Source: an uncultured Nitrospirales bacterium (GTDB lineage: Bacteria > Nitrospirota > Nitrospiria > Nitrospirales > UBA8639). From it: DNA of 64,000 nucleotides. Location: NCBI GenBank assembly GCA_951812745.1, contig OX638327.1, forward strand, positions 620,001 through 684,000. Direction: 5' to 3'. How positions within the stretch are numbered: position 1 is the first letter of the stretch; each line of letters begins with the position of its first letter. The notes below the pieces were generated by a model. The model was not told where the DNA came from. It searched no databases and saw only the letters and a program-made list of their open reading frames with translations. The position numbers and the translations under genes were made by a program. Shown here in pieces: positions 1-9,926 of the stretch.

Positions 1-986
1 AAAAAGGATTTGTCTTTGCCAAAGATATCAAAGCCCACGGTGCCATGACCGCGTTGTTGAAGGATGCGTTCAATCCCAATTTGGTCCAAACCCTGGAATG
101 GAACCCCGCGTTGGTGCACGGGGGGCCGTTCGGCAATATTGCGCACGGGTGTAATTCGGTCGTGGCCACGAAGGCGGCCTTGAAATTGGCGGACTACGTC
201 GTGACCGAGGCGGGATTTGGGGCCGACCTGGGTGCTGAGAAATTCTTTAACATCAAATGCCGGCGAGCGGGGTTGAGGCCGGACTGCGCCGTGGTAGTGG
301 CCACGGTCAAGGCCTTAAAGCTGCACGGCGGAGCCGATCTCAAAGAACTGACGACGGAAAACCTCGAAGCCCTCAAACGCGGCCTGCCGAATTTAATCCG
401 CCACCTGGACAACGTCAAGAAATTCGGAGTGCCCGTGGTGGTGGCCATTAATGAATTCTCGAGCGATACCAAGGCCGAGTTGGAACTGGTCCATGAGGTC
501 TGCGCCGGTCGTGGAGTGAAAATGGCCTTGGCGAACCATTGGGCAAAAGGAGGGGAAGGAGCCGTTCCGTTGGCGGAGTTGGTGGTGAAGACGATCGAAG
601 ACGAACCCACCGACTTTCGTCCACTCTATGACGACGACCTGTCGCTTGTCGAAAAAGTTCAGGTCGTATCGAAAGAGATTTATGGTGCGGACAATGCGGA
701 TATTCCGTCACCCGTGCTCAAACAATTCGAGGAACTGGAAAACAAGGGATATCGCCGGTTTCCCATCTGCATGGCCAAGACCCAATACAGCTTTTCAACC
801 GACCCCGATAAAAAAGGTGCCCCCACCGGATTTACGGTCCCCATTCGAGAAGTCCGGCTTTCCCTGGGGGCTGAGTTTCTCGTCGTGTTGACCGGCGGGA
901 TCATGACGATGCCCGGGCTGCCGCGGGTGCCGGCTGCCGAAGCCGTGGGACTCGATGCCAAGGGAGACGTCGTCGGTCTGTTTTAA
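1..986 (+). CDS. fhs: Formate-tetrahydrofolate ligase, C-terminal part (cut by window edge)
   Basis: The reading frame is already open at base 3 and runs to a TAA at 984-986, so about 327 residues of a protein normally near 555 residues are visible. The enzyme activates formate with ATP to make 10-formyl-tetrahydrofolate in the cytoplasm. Family motifs are clear: [36 protein letters not shown] and the C-terminal [13 protein letters not shown]. The ATP-binding N-terminal half lies outside the window. An in-frame ATG at 45 is internal, because the sequence before it (AKDIKAHGA) continues the family alignment. The next gene, uvrB, is 180 bases away, so the two need not be cotranscribed. Confidence 0.95.
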   Translation, partial: KGFVFAKDIKAHGAMTALLKDAFNPNLVQTLEWNPALVHGGPFGNIAHGCNSVVATKAALKLADYVVTEAGFGADLGAEKFFNIKCRRAGLRPDCAVVVATVKALKLHGGADLKELTTENLEALKRGLPNLIRHLDNVKKFGVPVVVAINEFSSDTKAELELVHEVCAGRGVKMALANHWAKGGEGAVPLAELVVKTIEDEPTDFRPLYDDDLSLVEKVQVVSKEIYGADNADIPSPVLKQFEELENKGYRRFPICMAKTQYSFSTDPDKKGAPTGFTVPIREVRLSLGAEFLVVLTGGIMTMPGLPRVPAAEAVGLDAKGDVVGLF

Positions 987-997
987 GTGAGGGCACT

Positions 998-1034
998 GAA
1001 GACGGGTCGAGCGAGCGTGCCGTCTTCGCGCCCT
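998..1034 (+). terminator. Possible terminator after fhs
   Basis: GAAGACGG (998-1005) pairs with CCGTCTTC (1020-1027) across a 14-base loop, 12 bases after the fhs stop. The following T-run is short and interrupted, so this is a weak intrinsic terminator candidate. Confidence 0.4.
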
Positions 1035-1166
1035 TTTCCGCTGTCATCCTCTGCCAAACACCAAATGGTCGTTCTGCACACCAGCCCGGGATGACCAATT
1101 AAAGCTCCCTTAGTCTTATCCCTGGCACCCCGGCGAGTATGCTATGATGACGGATCTTCGTGCGCT

Positions 1167-3173
<2,007 letters not shown>

Positions 3174-3180
3174 CGGGCTG

Positions 3181-3441
3181 CTAGATGTTTTTGTAGAGAT
3201 AGATGCCGAGGAAGATACCCAGGATCGTGAGCAGGTTTATTTTGAAGAGAAAGCCGAAGGTCACTTTGATCAGGATCAGATTGACGGTCAGAGGTGGGTC
3301 TATGCCTGGGGATAGCGATCGGGCAAATATGGTGTGAATCTGTTCTGAGGGGGAAAAAACGGTGAGAATTTCACCTAACATCCCGCCCAGCAAACCTCCG
3401 ATAAGAATAAACCCCAGTAATGTCCAGCCTGATTTTTTCAC
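3181..3441 (-). CDS. DUF4321-type small membrane protein
   Basis: 86 residues with a lysine start (MKKSGW) followed by a hydrophobic segment at about 7-27 rich in glycine (GGLLGGMLGE), and a second hydrophobic region at about 50-84. Length, double-membrane layout and the glycine-rich first helix resemble DUF4321 proteins, whose function is unknown. It is convergent with uvrB and divergent from ffh, sharing the 3442-3623 intergenic region with ffh. The family match was made by eye and is moderately secure; the membrane nature is clear from the sequence. Confidence 0.75.
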   Translation of the reverse strand: MKKSGWTLLGFILIGGLLGGMLGEILTVFSPSEQIHTIFARSLSPGIDPPLTVNLILIKVTFGFLFKINLLTILGIFLGIYLYKNI

Positions 3442-3531
3442 TGGTGTGCTCGCTGAAGCCTGAAATTGAGAAGACGCATTTTACCTAAATAAGGGAAACT
3501 ACTGGGAAACGTACGACAATCTTCCCGGCAA

Positions 3532-3554
3532 GTCAAGAAAACGCTTTTCTTGAC
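3532..3554. promoter_or_regulatory. Perfect 10-bp palindrome upstream of ffh
   Basis: GTCAAGAAAA (3532-3541) is the exact inverse complement of TTTTCTTGAC (3545-3554), separated by CGC. The right arm overlaps the putative -35 box TTGACA, so it could be an operator. It could also be a terminator remnant. Confidence 0.45.
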
Positions 3555-3579
3555 AGGCTTTTGGCGTCTTGACTAGACT
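3550..3579 (+). promoter_or_regulatory. Sigma-70 type promoter for ffh
   Basis: TTGACA at 3550-3555, an 18-base spacer, then TAGACT at 3574-3579. Predicted initiation is near 3586, about 38 bases before the chosen GTG start of ffh. Confidence 0.5.
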
Positions 3580-3623
3580 GTACGGCCTTTTCTTCGTATT
3601 TTCCAATGGTTAGGAGCAGTTTC

Positions 3624-5015
3624 GTGTTTTCATCTCTCACCGACAAAATTGACGGCGTCCTCAAGAAGCTTCGGGCGGCCGGTGTTCTCAAAGAACAGGA
3701 CGTTGTCCAGGCCTTGAAGGAAGTACGCTTGGCTCTGCTTGAGGCCGACGTCAATTTTCGAGTGGTCAAGGACTTCATCGGACGTGTGCAGGAAAAAGCC
3801 ACGGGCGGCAACGTTCTTGAAAGCCTGACGCCCGGGCAGCAAGTCGTCAAAATCGTGTGGGAAGAATTGCGCGACCTGATGGGGCAGGACCATTCCGGCT
3901 TATCGCTTTCTTCTCAACCGCCGACCATCGTGATGATGGTGGGCCTGCAAGGGGCCGGGAAAACCACCACCTGTGGCAAAATCGCCCGCTTGTTTACCGA
4001 TCAGGGCAAGCGCGTGTTGCTCATTGCGGCGGATCCTCGACGCCCGGCTGCCGCGGAACAATTGGCCGCCTTGGGAGCCGGCCTCGACGTTCCCGTGCAT
4101 CGTGCGGACCGGCTGCTGTCGACTCGCCCGGAGGTGGTGCATTTCTGTTCGGAGGGTGTCCGTCGCGGTCGGGATCACGGCTATGACGTCGTGATCCTGG
4201 ATACCGGAGGACGGCTTCATATTGACGACGACTTGATGTTGGAGTTGGAACAGATCAAGGCTGAGGTGACGCCACAGGAAGTGTTGTTGGTTGCCGATGC
4301 GATGACCGGCCAGGAAGCCGTCAACGTGGCGGAACAGTTCGATCAACGCGTGGGGATGACCGGTGTGATTTTGACGAAGATCGAAGGCGACGCACGGGGG
4401 GGAGCCCTGCTTTCGATGCGGGCGGCGATCGGAAAGCCGGTGAAGTATCTGGGCGTGGGTGAAAAATCTGATGCCCTGGAACCCTTTCATCCCGATCGTA
4501 TGGCCTCTCGGATTTTAGGGATGGGCGATGTGTTGTCGCTGATCGAAAAGGCACAACAGTCCTTTTCGCAGGAAGAAGCTCTGGCGCTGCAAAAAAAGGC
4601 TTCGGGCAATACCCTGACCCTTGAAGATTTTCGAGATCAGATCAAACAGGTCAACAAGTTGGGATCCATGGAGCAGATTTTGGGGATGTTGCCCGGAGCC
4701 GGGAAGCTGAAGTCGATGATGAATGCGGGGGCGAGCCAGGATCTGCCGGAAAAGGAAATGAAGCGGGTAGTCGCGATTATTGATTCGATGACGCCGGCAG
4801 AGCGTTCGGATCATGCGATCCTGAACGGGAATCGCAAGAAACGCGTGGCCAAGGGGAGTGGAACCTCCGTACAAGAGGTCAATCGGCTCATCAAGCAATT
4901 TCTGACGGCACGCAATATGTTGAAGTCACTGGCTGGGGGAAAGCCCGGTAAACCGGGGAAGTCGGGGAAACTCAAGAAACGGGGAAAGCTGATTCGTGCC
5001 CTTCAGTCGCCCTAG
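3624..5015 (+). CDS. ffh: Signal recognition particle protein Ffh (SRP54)
   Basis: 463 residues. Ffh binds signal sequences of membrane and exported proteins at the ribosome and delivers them to FtsY. An N-terminal helical bundle precedes the GTPase: G1 GLQGAGKT near residue 107, DTGGR, and TKIEGDARGG. The methionine-rich M domain follows from about residue 300. The C-terminus carries an unusually long basic Gly/Pro/Lys tail (KPGKPGKSGKLKKRGK). I chose GTG 3624 because AGGAG (3612-3616) lies seven bases upstream and the protein then begins MFSSLTDK, as in the family; an ATG at 3606 would add six residues without a ribosome-binding site. It heads the ffh-rpsP-rimM-trmD-rplS block. Confidence 0.97.
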   Translation: MFSSLTDKIDGVLKKLRAAGVLKEQDVVQALKEVRLALLEADVNFRVVKDFIGRVQEKATGGNVLESLTPGQQVVKIVWEELRDLMGQDHSGLSLSSQPPTIVMMVGLQGAGKTTTCGKIARLFTDQGKRVLLIAADPRRPAAAEQLAALGAGLDVPVHRADRLLSTRPEVVHFCSEGVRRGRDHGYDVVILDTGGRLHIDDDLMLELEQIKAEVTPQEVLLVADAMTGQEAVNVAEQFDQRVGMTGVILTKIEGDARGGALLSMRAAIGKPVKYLGVGEKSDALEPFHPDRMASRILGMGDVLSLIEKAQQSFSQEEALALQKKASGNTLTLEDFRDQIKQVNKLGSMEQILGMLPGAGKLKSMMNAGASQDLPEKEMKRVVAIIDSMTPAERSDHAILNGNRKKRVAKGSGTSVQEVNRLIKQFLTARNMLKSLAGGKPGKPGKSGKLKKRGKLIRALQSP

Positions 5016-5077
5016 CTTGGCTAGTCTTAGAATGGACCGAACAACGGCACAGGGTGTATTTCTGGTCGTAAACAACG

Positions 5078-5083
5078 TATAAT
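5078..5083 (+). promoter_or_regulatory. Consensus -10 box upstream of rpsP
   Basis: A perfect TATAAT occurs 45 bases before the rpsP start. The region 17 bases upstream (TGTATT) is a poor -35, so promoter strength is uncertain. Confidence 0.4.
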
Positions 5084-5127
5084 AATCAACTTTTGGAAAA
5101 AACTTATTTCGCAGGAGGTTTAGACTC

Positions 5128-5406
5128 GTGGCAGTACATTTGCGCTTGACCAGAATGGGGCGGCATAAACGGCCTTTTTATCGGGTCGTTGCTGTGGATT
5201 CCAGGGCACGTCGAGATGGAAAGTACCTCGAAATTGTCGGTACACATGATCCTTTACCGGATCCGGCTGTGACCGATCTGAAGGCGGATCGCGTGCTGGA
5301 TTGGCTGCAAAAAGGGGCCCAGCCTTCGGTGACCGTTCGTACGCTCCTTCGGCGATCAGGAATTTGGAAGACGTTCGAAGAATCGAAAAAGAAGACAAAC
5401 GCGTAA
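5128..5406 (+). CDS. rpsP: 30S ribosomal protein S16
   Basis: 92 residues, normal for S16. The N-terminus AVHLRLTRMGRHKRPFYRVV and VDSRARRDGKYLE are diagnostic. S16 binds 16S rRNA and stabilises the 30S subunit. The GTG start at 5128 is fixed by AGGAGG at 5113-5118. The family order rpsP-rimM-trmD-rplS follows. The small KH-domain gene often found between rpsP and rimM in other phyla is absent; a hairpin occupies that gap instead. Confidence 0.97.
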   Translation: MAVHLRLTRMGRHKRPFYRVVAVDSRARRDGKYLEIVGTHDPLPDPAVTDLKADRVLDWLQKGAQPSVTVRTLLRRSGIWKTFEESKKKTNA

Positions 5407-5450
5407 CGCCCGTTGCCCGGTGAAGGGCCATTCCCCGGTGTGGCAGTGGT

Positions 5451-5474
5451 GCCCCGATGAACGGGGCTTCTTTT
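5451..5474 (+). terminator. Terminator-like hairpin between rpsP and rimM
   Basis: GCCCCG (5451-5456), loop ATGAA, CGGGGC (5462-5467), then TTCTTTT. It may terminate part of the transcripts after rpsP and so lower rimM-trmD-rplS expression relative to S16. Confidence 0.5.
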
Positions 5475-5508
5475 CATCCTTGGATCACGTTACCGGAAAT
5501 CACGACGG

Positions 5509-6042
5509 ATGAGAGAGTCGATGGAGAACATGATCACCGTCGGGAAACTGGTGAAACCCTTTGGAGTGAGAGGGCAGGCTCGTGTCCTTTCACTCACGGA
5601 CGTTCCGAATCGATTCGAGACGCTCAAGGAAGTGACCTTGGAGTTGCCCACGGGCGAAACCCTGGCGACTACGGTCACCGACGTCCATGCGGACGGCCGA
5701 TCCTATCTCTTGCGATTCGGGGCCTTCTCGACGCCGGAGGAAGTGGGGGATTTTCGAGGGGCGTGGTTGAAAATTCCCCAAGCGGACGTTCCGCCTGCAC
5801 CCGAAGGGCACCACTATCAGTTTGAATTGATCGGATTAACGGTGAAAGACGAGTCAGGCAACGTATTCGGAACGTTGGAGGAAGTGATGGCCTTGCCGCA
5901 CCAACATCTGTTTGTGGTTCGCGGGGCCCACAAGGAATACCTTTTGCCTGCTTTGCGCAAATGGATCTCTTCGATCGACGTGGACCAAGGGATCATGACC
6001 GTCAAACCGAGTGCCGAATGGGTGGGTGATGATGCAGTGTGA
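5509..6042 (+). CDS. rimM: Ribosome maturation factor RimM
   Basis: 177 residues from the first ATG. RimM assists late assembly of the 30S head and binds S19. The N-terminal RimM domain (ITVGKLVKPFGVRGQARV, then LTDVPNRF) is followed by a PRC-barrel domain with HHYQFELIGLTV and HKEYLLPAL. Three in-frame ATGs (5509, 5521, 5530) are possible and none has a strong ribosome-binding site, so the true N-terminus is uncertain by up to seven residues. The stop codon overlaps the trmD start region, indicating coupled translation. Confidence 0.93.
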   Translation: MRESMENMITVGKLVKPFGVRGQARVLSLTDVPNRFETLKEVTLELPTGETLATTVTDVHADGRSYLLRFGAFSTPEEVGDFRGAWLKIPQADVPPAPEGHHYQFELIGLTVKDESGNVFGTLEEVMALPHQHLFVVRGAHKEYLLPALRKWISSIDVDQGIMTVKPSAEWVGDDAV

Positions 6043-6778
6043 CATTCTAACGTTGTTTCCTGACATGGTGGCGAACGTCGTGTCGCACTCCATCGTGAAG
6101 CGTGCGCAGGACAAAAATCTGGTTTCGATTCGTATCCATGATATTCGTGACTTCAGTGATGATCCGCATCGAGTAGCTGATGATACGCCCTACGGGGGCG
6201 GGGCCGGCATGATTATGAAGGCTGAGCCCATTTTCCGGGCGGTCGAGGCGTTTGGCGAAGAACGAAATCAATATCGGATCATCGTGCCTTCACCGCAGGG
6301 GCGGCCCTTTACGCAACGGCTTGCTGAAGAGTTGAGTCGGGAATCGCGACGGTTGGTGTGGATCTGCGGTCATTATGAAGGCATTGATGAACGGGTGCTG
6401 ATCCGGCTGGAGCCCGAAGAAATGTCTCTTGGGGATTACGTGCTGACGGGAGGGGAACTGCCGGCCTTGGTCATGATCGATGCCGCCGTCCGGTTGGTCC
6501 CCGGGGTGGTAGGTGATCCCACGTCGGTGGAACAGGACTCCTTTGCCGAACCCCTGTTGGATTTTCCTCATTATACCAAGCCGCAGACGGTTCGCGGCTA
6601 CCAAGTCCCCGACGTCTTGCTGTCAGGCAACCATGAGGCCATTCGACGGTGGCGTCGAAAAGAAGCCTTGCGGAACACGTATAGCAAGCGTCCGGATTTG
6701 TTGCAGCAGGAGTCGTTAACCCAAGAAGATCGGCAATTACTGTCGGATATTTTCCAGGAATGTGAATGTAGGGGGTGA
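6032..6778 (+). CDS. trmD: tRNA (guanine-37-N1)-methyltransferase TrmD
   Basis: 248 residues. TrmD methylates G37 next to the anticodon and prevents +1 frameshifting. The SPOUT-knot signatures are present: MQCDILTLFPDM at the start, YGGGAGMIMKAEP, CGHYEGIDERV and SLGDYVLTGGE, followed by the C-terminal tRNA-binding helices. The ATG at 6032 (or the adjacent one at 6029) matches the family N-terminus; both lie inside the rimM gene, whose TGA is at 6040-6042. Earlier in-frame GTG codons would add residues not seen in the family. Confidence 0.96.
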   Translation: MQCDILTLFPDMVANVVSHSIVKRAQDKNLVSIRIHDIRDFSDDPHRVADDTPYGGGAGMIMKAEPIFRAVEAFGEERNQYRIIVPSPQGRPFTQRLAEELSRESRRLVWICGHYEGIDERVLIRLEPEEMSLGDYVLTGGELPALVMIDAAVRLVPGVVGDPTSVEQDSFAEPLLDFPHYTKPQTVRGYQVPDVLLSGNHEAIRRWRRKEALRNTYSKRPDLLQQESLTQEDRQLLSDIFQECECRG

Positions 6779-6787
6779 CCTCTGTGT

Positions 6788-6806
6788 CCCCCCGTGAAGG
6801 GGGAGG
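6788..6806 (+). promoter_or_regulatory. Hairpin covering the rplS ribosome-binding site
   Basis: CCCCCC (6788-6793), loop GTGAA, GGGGG (6799-6803). The 3' arm is part of the Shine-Dalgarno GGGGGAGG that sits nine bases before the rplS ATG, so folding would hide it. Confidence 0.45.
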
Positions 6807-6815
6807 ATAACCATC

Positions 6816-7250
6816 ATGAATCGGCTTCAACGGCTAGAGCAAACGTTCCCGACGAATCCGGTCCCCGTGTTTGAGATCGGGGACACCGTTCGCGTGCACG
6901 TGAAAGTGATCGAAGGTGAGAAAGAACGGGTCCAGGTTTTTGAAGGTGTCGTGATTGCTCGAAAAGGCAGGAGAATCAGTGAGACGTTTACCGTTCGTAA
7001 AATCTCTTATGGGGTGGGGGTCGAGCGGGTGTTTCCCGTGAACTCTCCCAATATCGCGAAAATCGACGTGATCCGAAAAGGGAAGGTGCGGCGGGCAAAG
7101 TTGTACTACTTGCGTGACAAAAAGGGGAAGCAAGCCAAAGTCGCCGAACGGGATTTTTTCCGGGCTACAAGCAAAACAAAGGCTTCGAAGAACGAACCTG
7201 CGGCGGTGACGGCAAGCGCAGAGGCTTCGGCAGGGGACCCTGCCGAATAA
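6816..7250 (+). CDS. rplS: 50S ribosomal protein L19
   Basis: 144 residues. The L19 core covers about residues 1-115, with [30 protein letters not shown] and the [15 protein letters not shown] motif; L19 sits at the 30S-50S interface. The remaining 25-30 residues are a low-complexity Lys/Ala/Glu tail not found in most L19 proteins. The ATG at 6816 follows GGAGG at 6802-6806. It is the last member of the rpsP-rimM-trmD-rplS block; rnhB follows 11 bases later and is probably on the same transcript. Confidence 0.96.
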   Translation: MNRLQRLEQTFPTNPVPVFEIGDTVRVHVKVIEGEKERVQVFEGVVIARKGRRISETFTVRKISYGVGVERVFPVNSPNIAKIDVIRKGKVRRAKLYYLRDKKGKQAKVAERDFFRATSKTKASKNEPAAVTASAEASAGDPAE

Positions 7251-7261
7251 TTCGATGTCTT

Positions 7262-7918
7262 GTGACGTTGACCACTGACACCATAGGGTTGGGAGCGTTT
7301 GGCCCCACGTGCAATCTTGAAGAGGAGGCACGGACCCGCGGGTATCGACGGGTCGCCGGATTGGATGAGGCCGGCCGCGGGCCTCTGGCCGGTCCGGTTG
7401 TCGGGGCGGCGGTGATTATCCCCCGCCGGTTTTCGTTGCGGAATCTTGATGATTCCAAAAAAGTGAGTCCCACAGAACGGGAGGCGCTCTTTTCGGTTAT
7501 TACCGAGTCCGCCACGGCGTGGGGTATCGGCGTCGCATCTGAAGCCGAAATTGATTCGCTGAACGTGTTCCGGGCGACGAAATTGGCGTGGCAGCGGGCG
7601 ATCAACCAGTTGCGTATCCCACCGGATTTTTTGTTGATCGACGGGCACCTGGGTGCTGATGTATTTATTCCTCATCGGTCCGTGATTCACGGCGACCGGC
7701 TTTCGTCTTCCATTGCCGCGGCGTCAATCCTTGCCAAGGTTTTCCGTGACCGGATTATGTGTGAATACCACCAACGCGATCCCCGGTATCGGTTCCATAT
7801 TCATAAAGGGTATCCCACTCCGGAGCACCTCCGCTTACTCAGTCAATTTGGACCGAGTCCAGTCCATCGACACAGTTTTGGTCCGGTACGACGTTGTCTT
7901 CAACGGGAGGATGCGTGA
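7262..7918 (+). CDS. rnhB: Ribonuclease HII
   Basis: 218 residues. RNase HII removes RNA, including single ribonucleotides, from DNA duplexes. The signature GLDEAGRGPLAGPV gives catalytic Asp35 and Glu36; Asp127 (LIDGHL) and Asp163 (AKVFRD) complete the metal site. The start is a GTG at 7262, with a TTG at 7268 as alternative; about 30 residues precede the catalytic core, slightly longer than usual, and no strong ribosome-binding site helps to decide. The stop overlaps the next start (GTGA), so yraN is translationally coupled. Confidence 0.95.
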   Translation: MTLTTDTIGLGAFGPTCNLEEEARTRGYRRVAGLDEAGRGPLAGPVVGAAVIIPRRFSLRNLDDSKKVSPTEREALFSVITESATAWGIGVASEAEIDSLNVFRATKLAWQRAINQLRIPPDFLLIDGHLGADVFIPHRSVIHGDRLSSSIAAASILAKVFRDRIMCEYHQRDPRYRFHIHKGYPTPEHLRLLSQFGPSPVHRHSFGPVRRCLQREDA

Positions 7919-8301
7919 GCTTCACCCGACAACTCCTGGGTCAGGAAGCCGAAGCCGCTGCCGAACGGTTGCTTCGGCAAAAAGGGTACCGGATTCTCGA
8001 TCGCAACGTGCGGGTCGGTCGTGGAGAATTGGATATTGTGGCCCGGGTGGGGGAGACGGTAATTTTTGTCGAAGTCAAAGCTCGCCGAACGGATCGTTAC
8101 GGAGGCGTGGCTCATGCGGTGACGGCACGAAAAGAACGGCAACTCATTCAATTGGCTGCCCAATACCTTGCGCATCACCGCCTGGAACATCAGCCTTGTC
8201 GGTTCGACGTGCTCCTCTACGATGCCGGGGATCCTGTCTCTCCCATACTTGAACACATCGAAAATGCCTTTGAGGTGGCCGGCGATGATCGGCGTTGGTA
8301 A
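7915..8301 (+). CDS. yraN: YraN/UPF0102 family endonuclease-like protein
   Basis: 128 residues. The UPF0102 family has a restriction-endonuclease-like fold; its cellular role is not settled. Visible motifs are GQEAEAAAERLLRQKGY, VGRGELDIVARVGE and FVEVKARR, the last two holding the acidic and lysine residues of the nuclease-like core. GTG 7915 is preferred because GGGAGG (7905-7910) is four bases upstream and the start overlaps the rnhB stop. The pairing rnhB-yraN is common in bacteria. Confidence 0.9.
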   Translation: MSFTRQLLGQEAEAAAERLLRQKGYRILDRNVRVGRGELDIVARVGETVIFVEVKARRTDRYGGVAHAVTARKERQLIQLAAQYLAHHRLEHQPCRFDVLLYDAGDPVSPILEHIENAFEVAGDDRRW

Positions 8302-8361
8302 ACACATGGAAGATCACCATGAGGGCCCGGGAACAAGTCGCCGTGCTGAGTCGTTGCCCTC

Positions 8362-9030
8362 ATGATTCAGTTGTTTCATGTCTCCAAATTCTACGATCGC
8401 TGTGCGGCGCTGGATGATGTCTCGTTTCGGATCGACAAAGGTGAATGTGTCATCCTGACGGGACCGAGTGGTGCGGGCAAGACCACGCTGCTGAAGGTGA
8501 TCTTTGGCGCCGAGATTCCGGATACAGGTCAGATTCTCGTGCAGAACCGCAACGTCGCCAGGTTACGTGGAAGGGCCATTCCCTATCTGCGTCGCACCAT
8601 GGGGATCGTGCTGCAAAACTTTCAGTTGCTTCCGAAGAAAACCGTCTATGAAAACGTGGTCTTGCCGCTCGTGATTCAAGGCGTCAAAAGACGCGAAGCG
8701 CGGAAACGAGTGGTGGACGTGCTGACGGCCGTTGGCATGGACCATAAACAGACGATCCGCACGGGTGTGCTCTCGGCCGGAGAGCAACAACGAATTTGTA
8801 TCGCGCGGGCGATCGTGAACAGCCCCATTCTGTTGTTGGCCGACGAGCCGACGGGAAATTTGGATGCGGCATTAACGGTTGAAATCGTGGAATTGCTTAA
8901 ACGGATTCATGCGCAGGGGACGACGATTCTCCTGGCGACGCATAACCAACGGGTGGTTGAGCAGATGAGTGGTCGGGTTATTCATTTGCAAGCAGGCCAC
9001 GTCGTGATTGATGAAGGGGCGACGTCGTAA
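8362..9030 (+). CDS. ftsE: Cell division ATP-binding protein FtsE
   Basis: 222 residues, a typical FtsE ABC ATPase. FtsE with FtsX forms a divisome complex that transmits ATP hydrolysis to periplasmic murein hydrolase activators. Walker A GPSGAGKT is at 34-41, the signature LSAGEQQR at 137-144 (usually LSGGEQQR) and Walker B ILLLADEP at 156-163. Its TAA overlaps the ftsX ATG (TAATG), and ftsX in turn overlaps envC, so the three are a tight operon. The start lacks an obvious ribosome-binding site. Confidence 0.95.
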   Translation: MIQLFHVSKFYDRCAALDDVSFRIDKGECVILTGPSGAGKTTLLKVIFGAEIPDTGQILVQNRNVARLRGRAIPYLRRTMGIVLQNFQLLPKKTVYENVVLPLVIQGVKRREARKRVVDVLTAVGMDHKQTIRTGVLSAGEQQRICIARAIVNSPILLLADEPTGNLDAALTVEIVELLKRIHAQGTTILLATHNQRVVEQMSGRVIHLQAGHVVIDEGATS

Positions 9031-9926
9031 TGCGGCCGCTGTATCTCCTGCGGGAGGCGATGACCAATCTCCGCGTGCATCGGGGGAACGTGTTGATCGG
9101 CATCGTCACGACGGCCTTTACCCTGGTCTGTTTTGGCGTGTTTGTGTTGCTGTATCTGAATCTGAAAAACCTGACCGGAACGCTTCAGGGCGACATTGAG
9201 GTGGTCGTGTATCTGGATCCCGGGGCCTCGGAACAGGTGATGTCCCTGGTCCAAAAACGTCTCCGGACCGAACCGGCGGCCGTTGCGTTGACCTTCGTGT
9301 CCAAGGAACAAGCCCTTCGAGAGTTTGCCGAACAGTTTCCGGAGGAGTCTCTCTTGTTGGAAGGGATGGACGGCAATCCGTTACCCGCGTCCGTTGTCAT
9401 CAGTTTATCCCCGCGCTTTCTGGATACCGAATCCCTCGGTGCGTTTGCGGAACGCGTCAAGCAGCTTCCCGGTGTGACCCACGTGGCGTACAGCCAGGAC
9501 TGGATTGACACGTTGACGCTGGTGGTCAGTTACTTCGAGTTGGGGGCGGTCGTGATTGGGACGATTCTGGCCGTGTCGACGGTAACGATTATTGCTAATA
9601 CGATCCGTTTGTCGTTATACACCAGAAAGGAGGAAATTGAAATTCTTCGGCTGATTGGCGCCACGGGGGCGTTTATAGCGATACCCTACGTGATCGAAGG
9701 TACGATTCTCGGGGCCGTCGGTGGCGGCCTGTCCCTCGCGGTGTTGAAAGGGATTGTTGAATTCTTTCGATTGGAACTCAGTGCGTCGGGTTGGTTTATG
9801 GGAGTGGAGCATATGCTACCGGTGTTCCCGAAACAGGTCTCGTTTCTTTTGGTGATGACCGGCATGCTGTTAGGATGTGGGAGTAGCGTGCTTTCAGTCT
9901 TTGGCTTGATGAAGGTGAGGAACTGA
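9030..9926 (+). CDS. ftsX: Cell division protein FtsX
   Basis: 298 residues. FtsX is the inner-membrane partner of FtsE. It has a first membrane helix at about 22-44, an extracytoplasmic domain at about 50-165 (GDIEVVVYLDPG, then EQALREFAEQFPEESLL), and three further helices between about 175 and 290, the standard four-helix FtsX topology. The conserved cytoplasmic stretch RKEEIEILRLIGAT is present. The ATG at 9030 overlaps the ftsE stop and its own TGA overlaps the envC ATG. Confidence 0.95.
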   Translation: MRPLYLLREAMTNLRVHRGNVLIGIVTTAFTLVCFGVFVLLYLNLKNLTGTLQGDIEVVVYLDPGASEQVMSLVQKRLRTEPAAVALTFVSKEQALREFAEQFPEESLLLEGMDGNPLPASVVISLSPRFLDTESLGAFAERVKQLPGVTHVAYSQDWIDTLTLVVSYFELGAVVIGTILAVSTVTIIANTIRLSLYTRKEEIEILRLIGATGAFIAIPYVIEGTILGAVGGGLSLAVLKGIVEFFRLELSASGWFMGVEHMLPVFPKQVSFLLVMTGMLLGCGSSVLSVFGLMKVRN

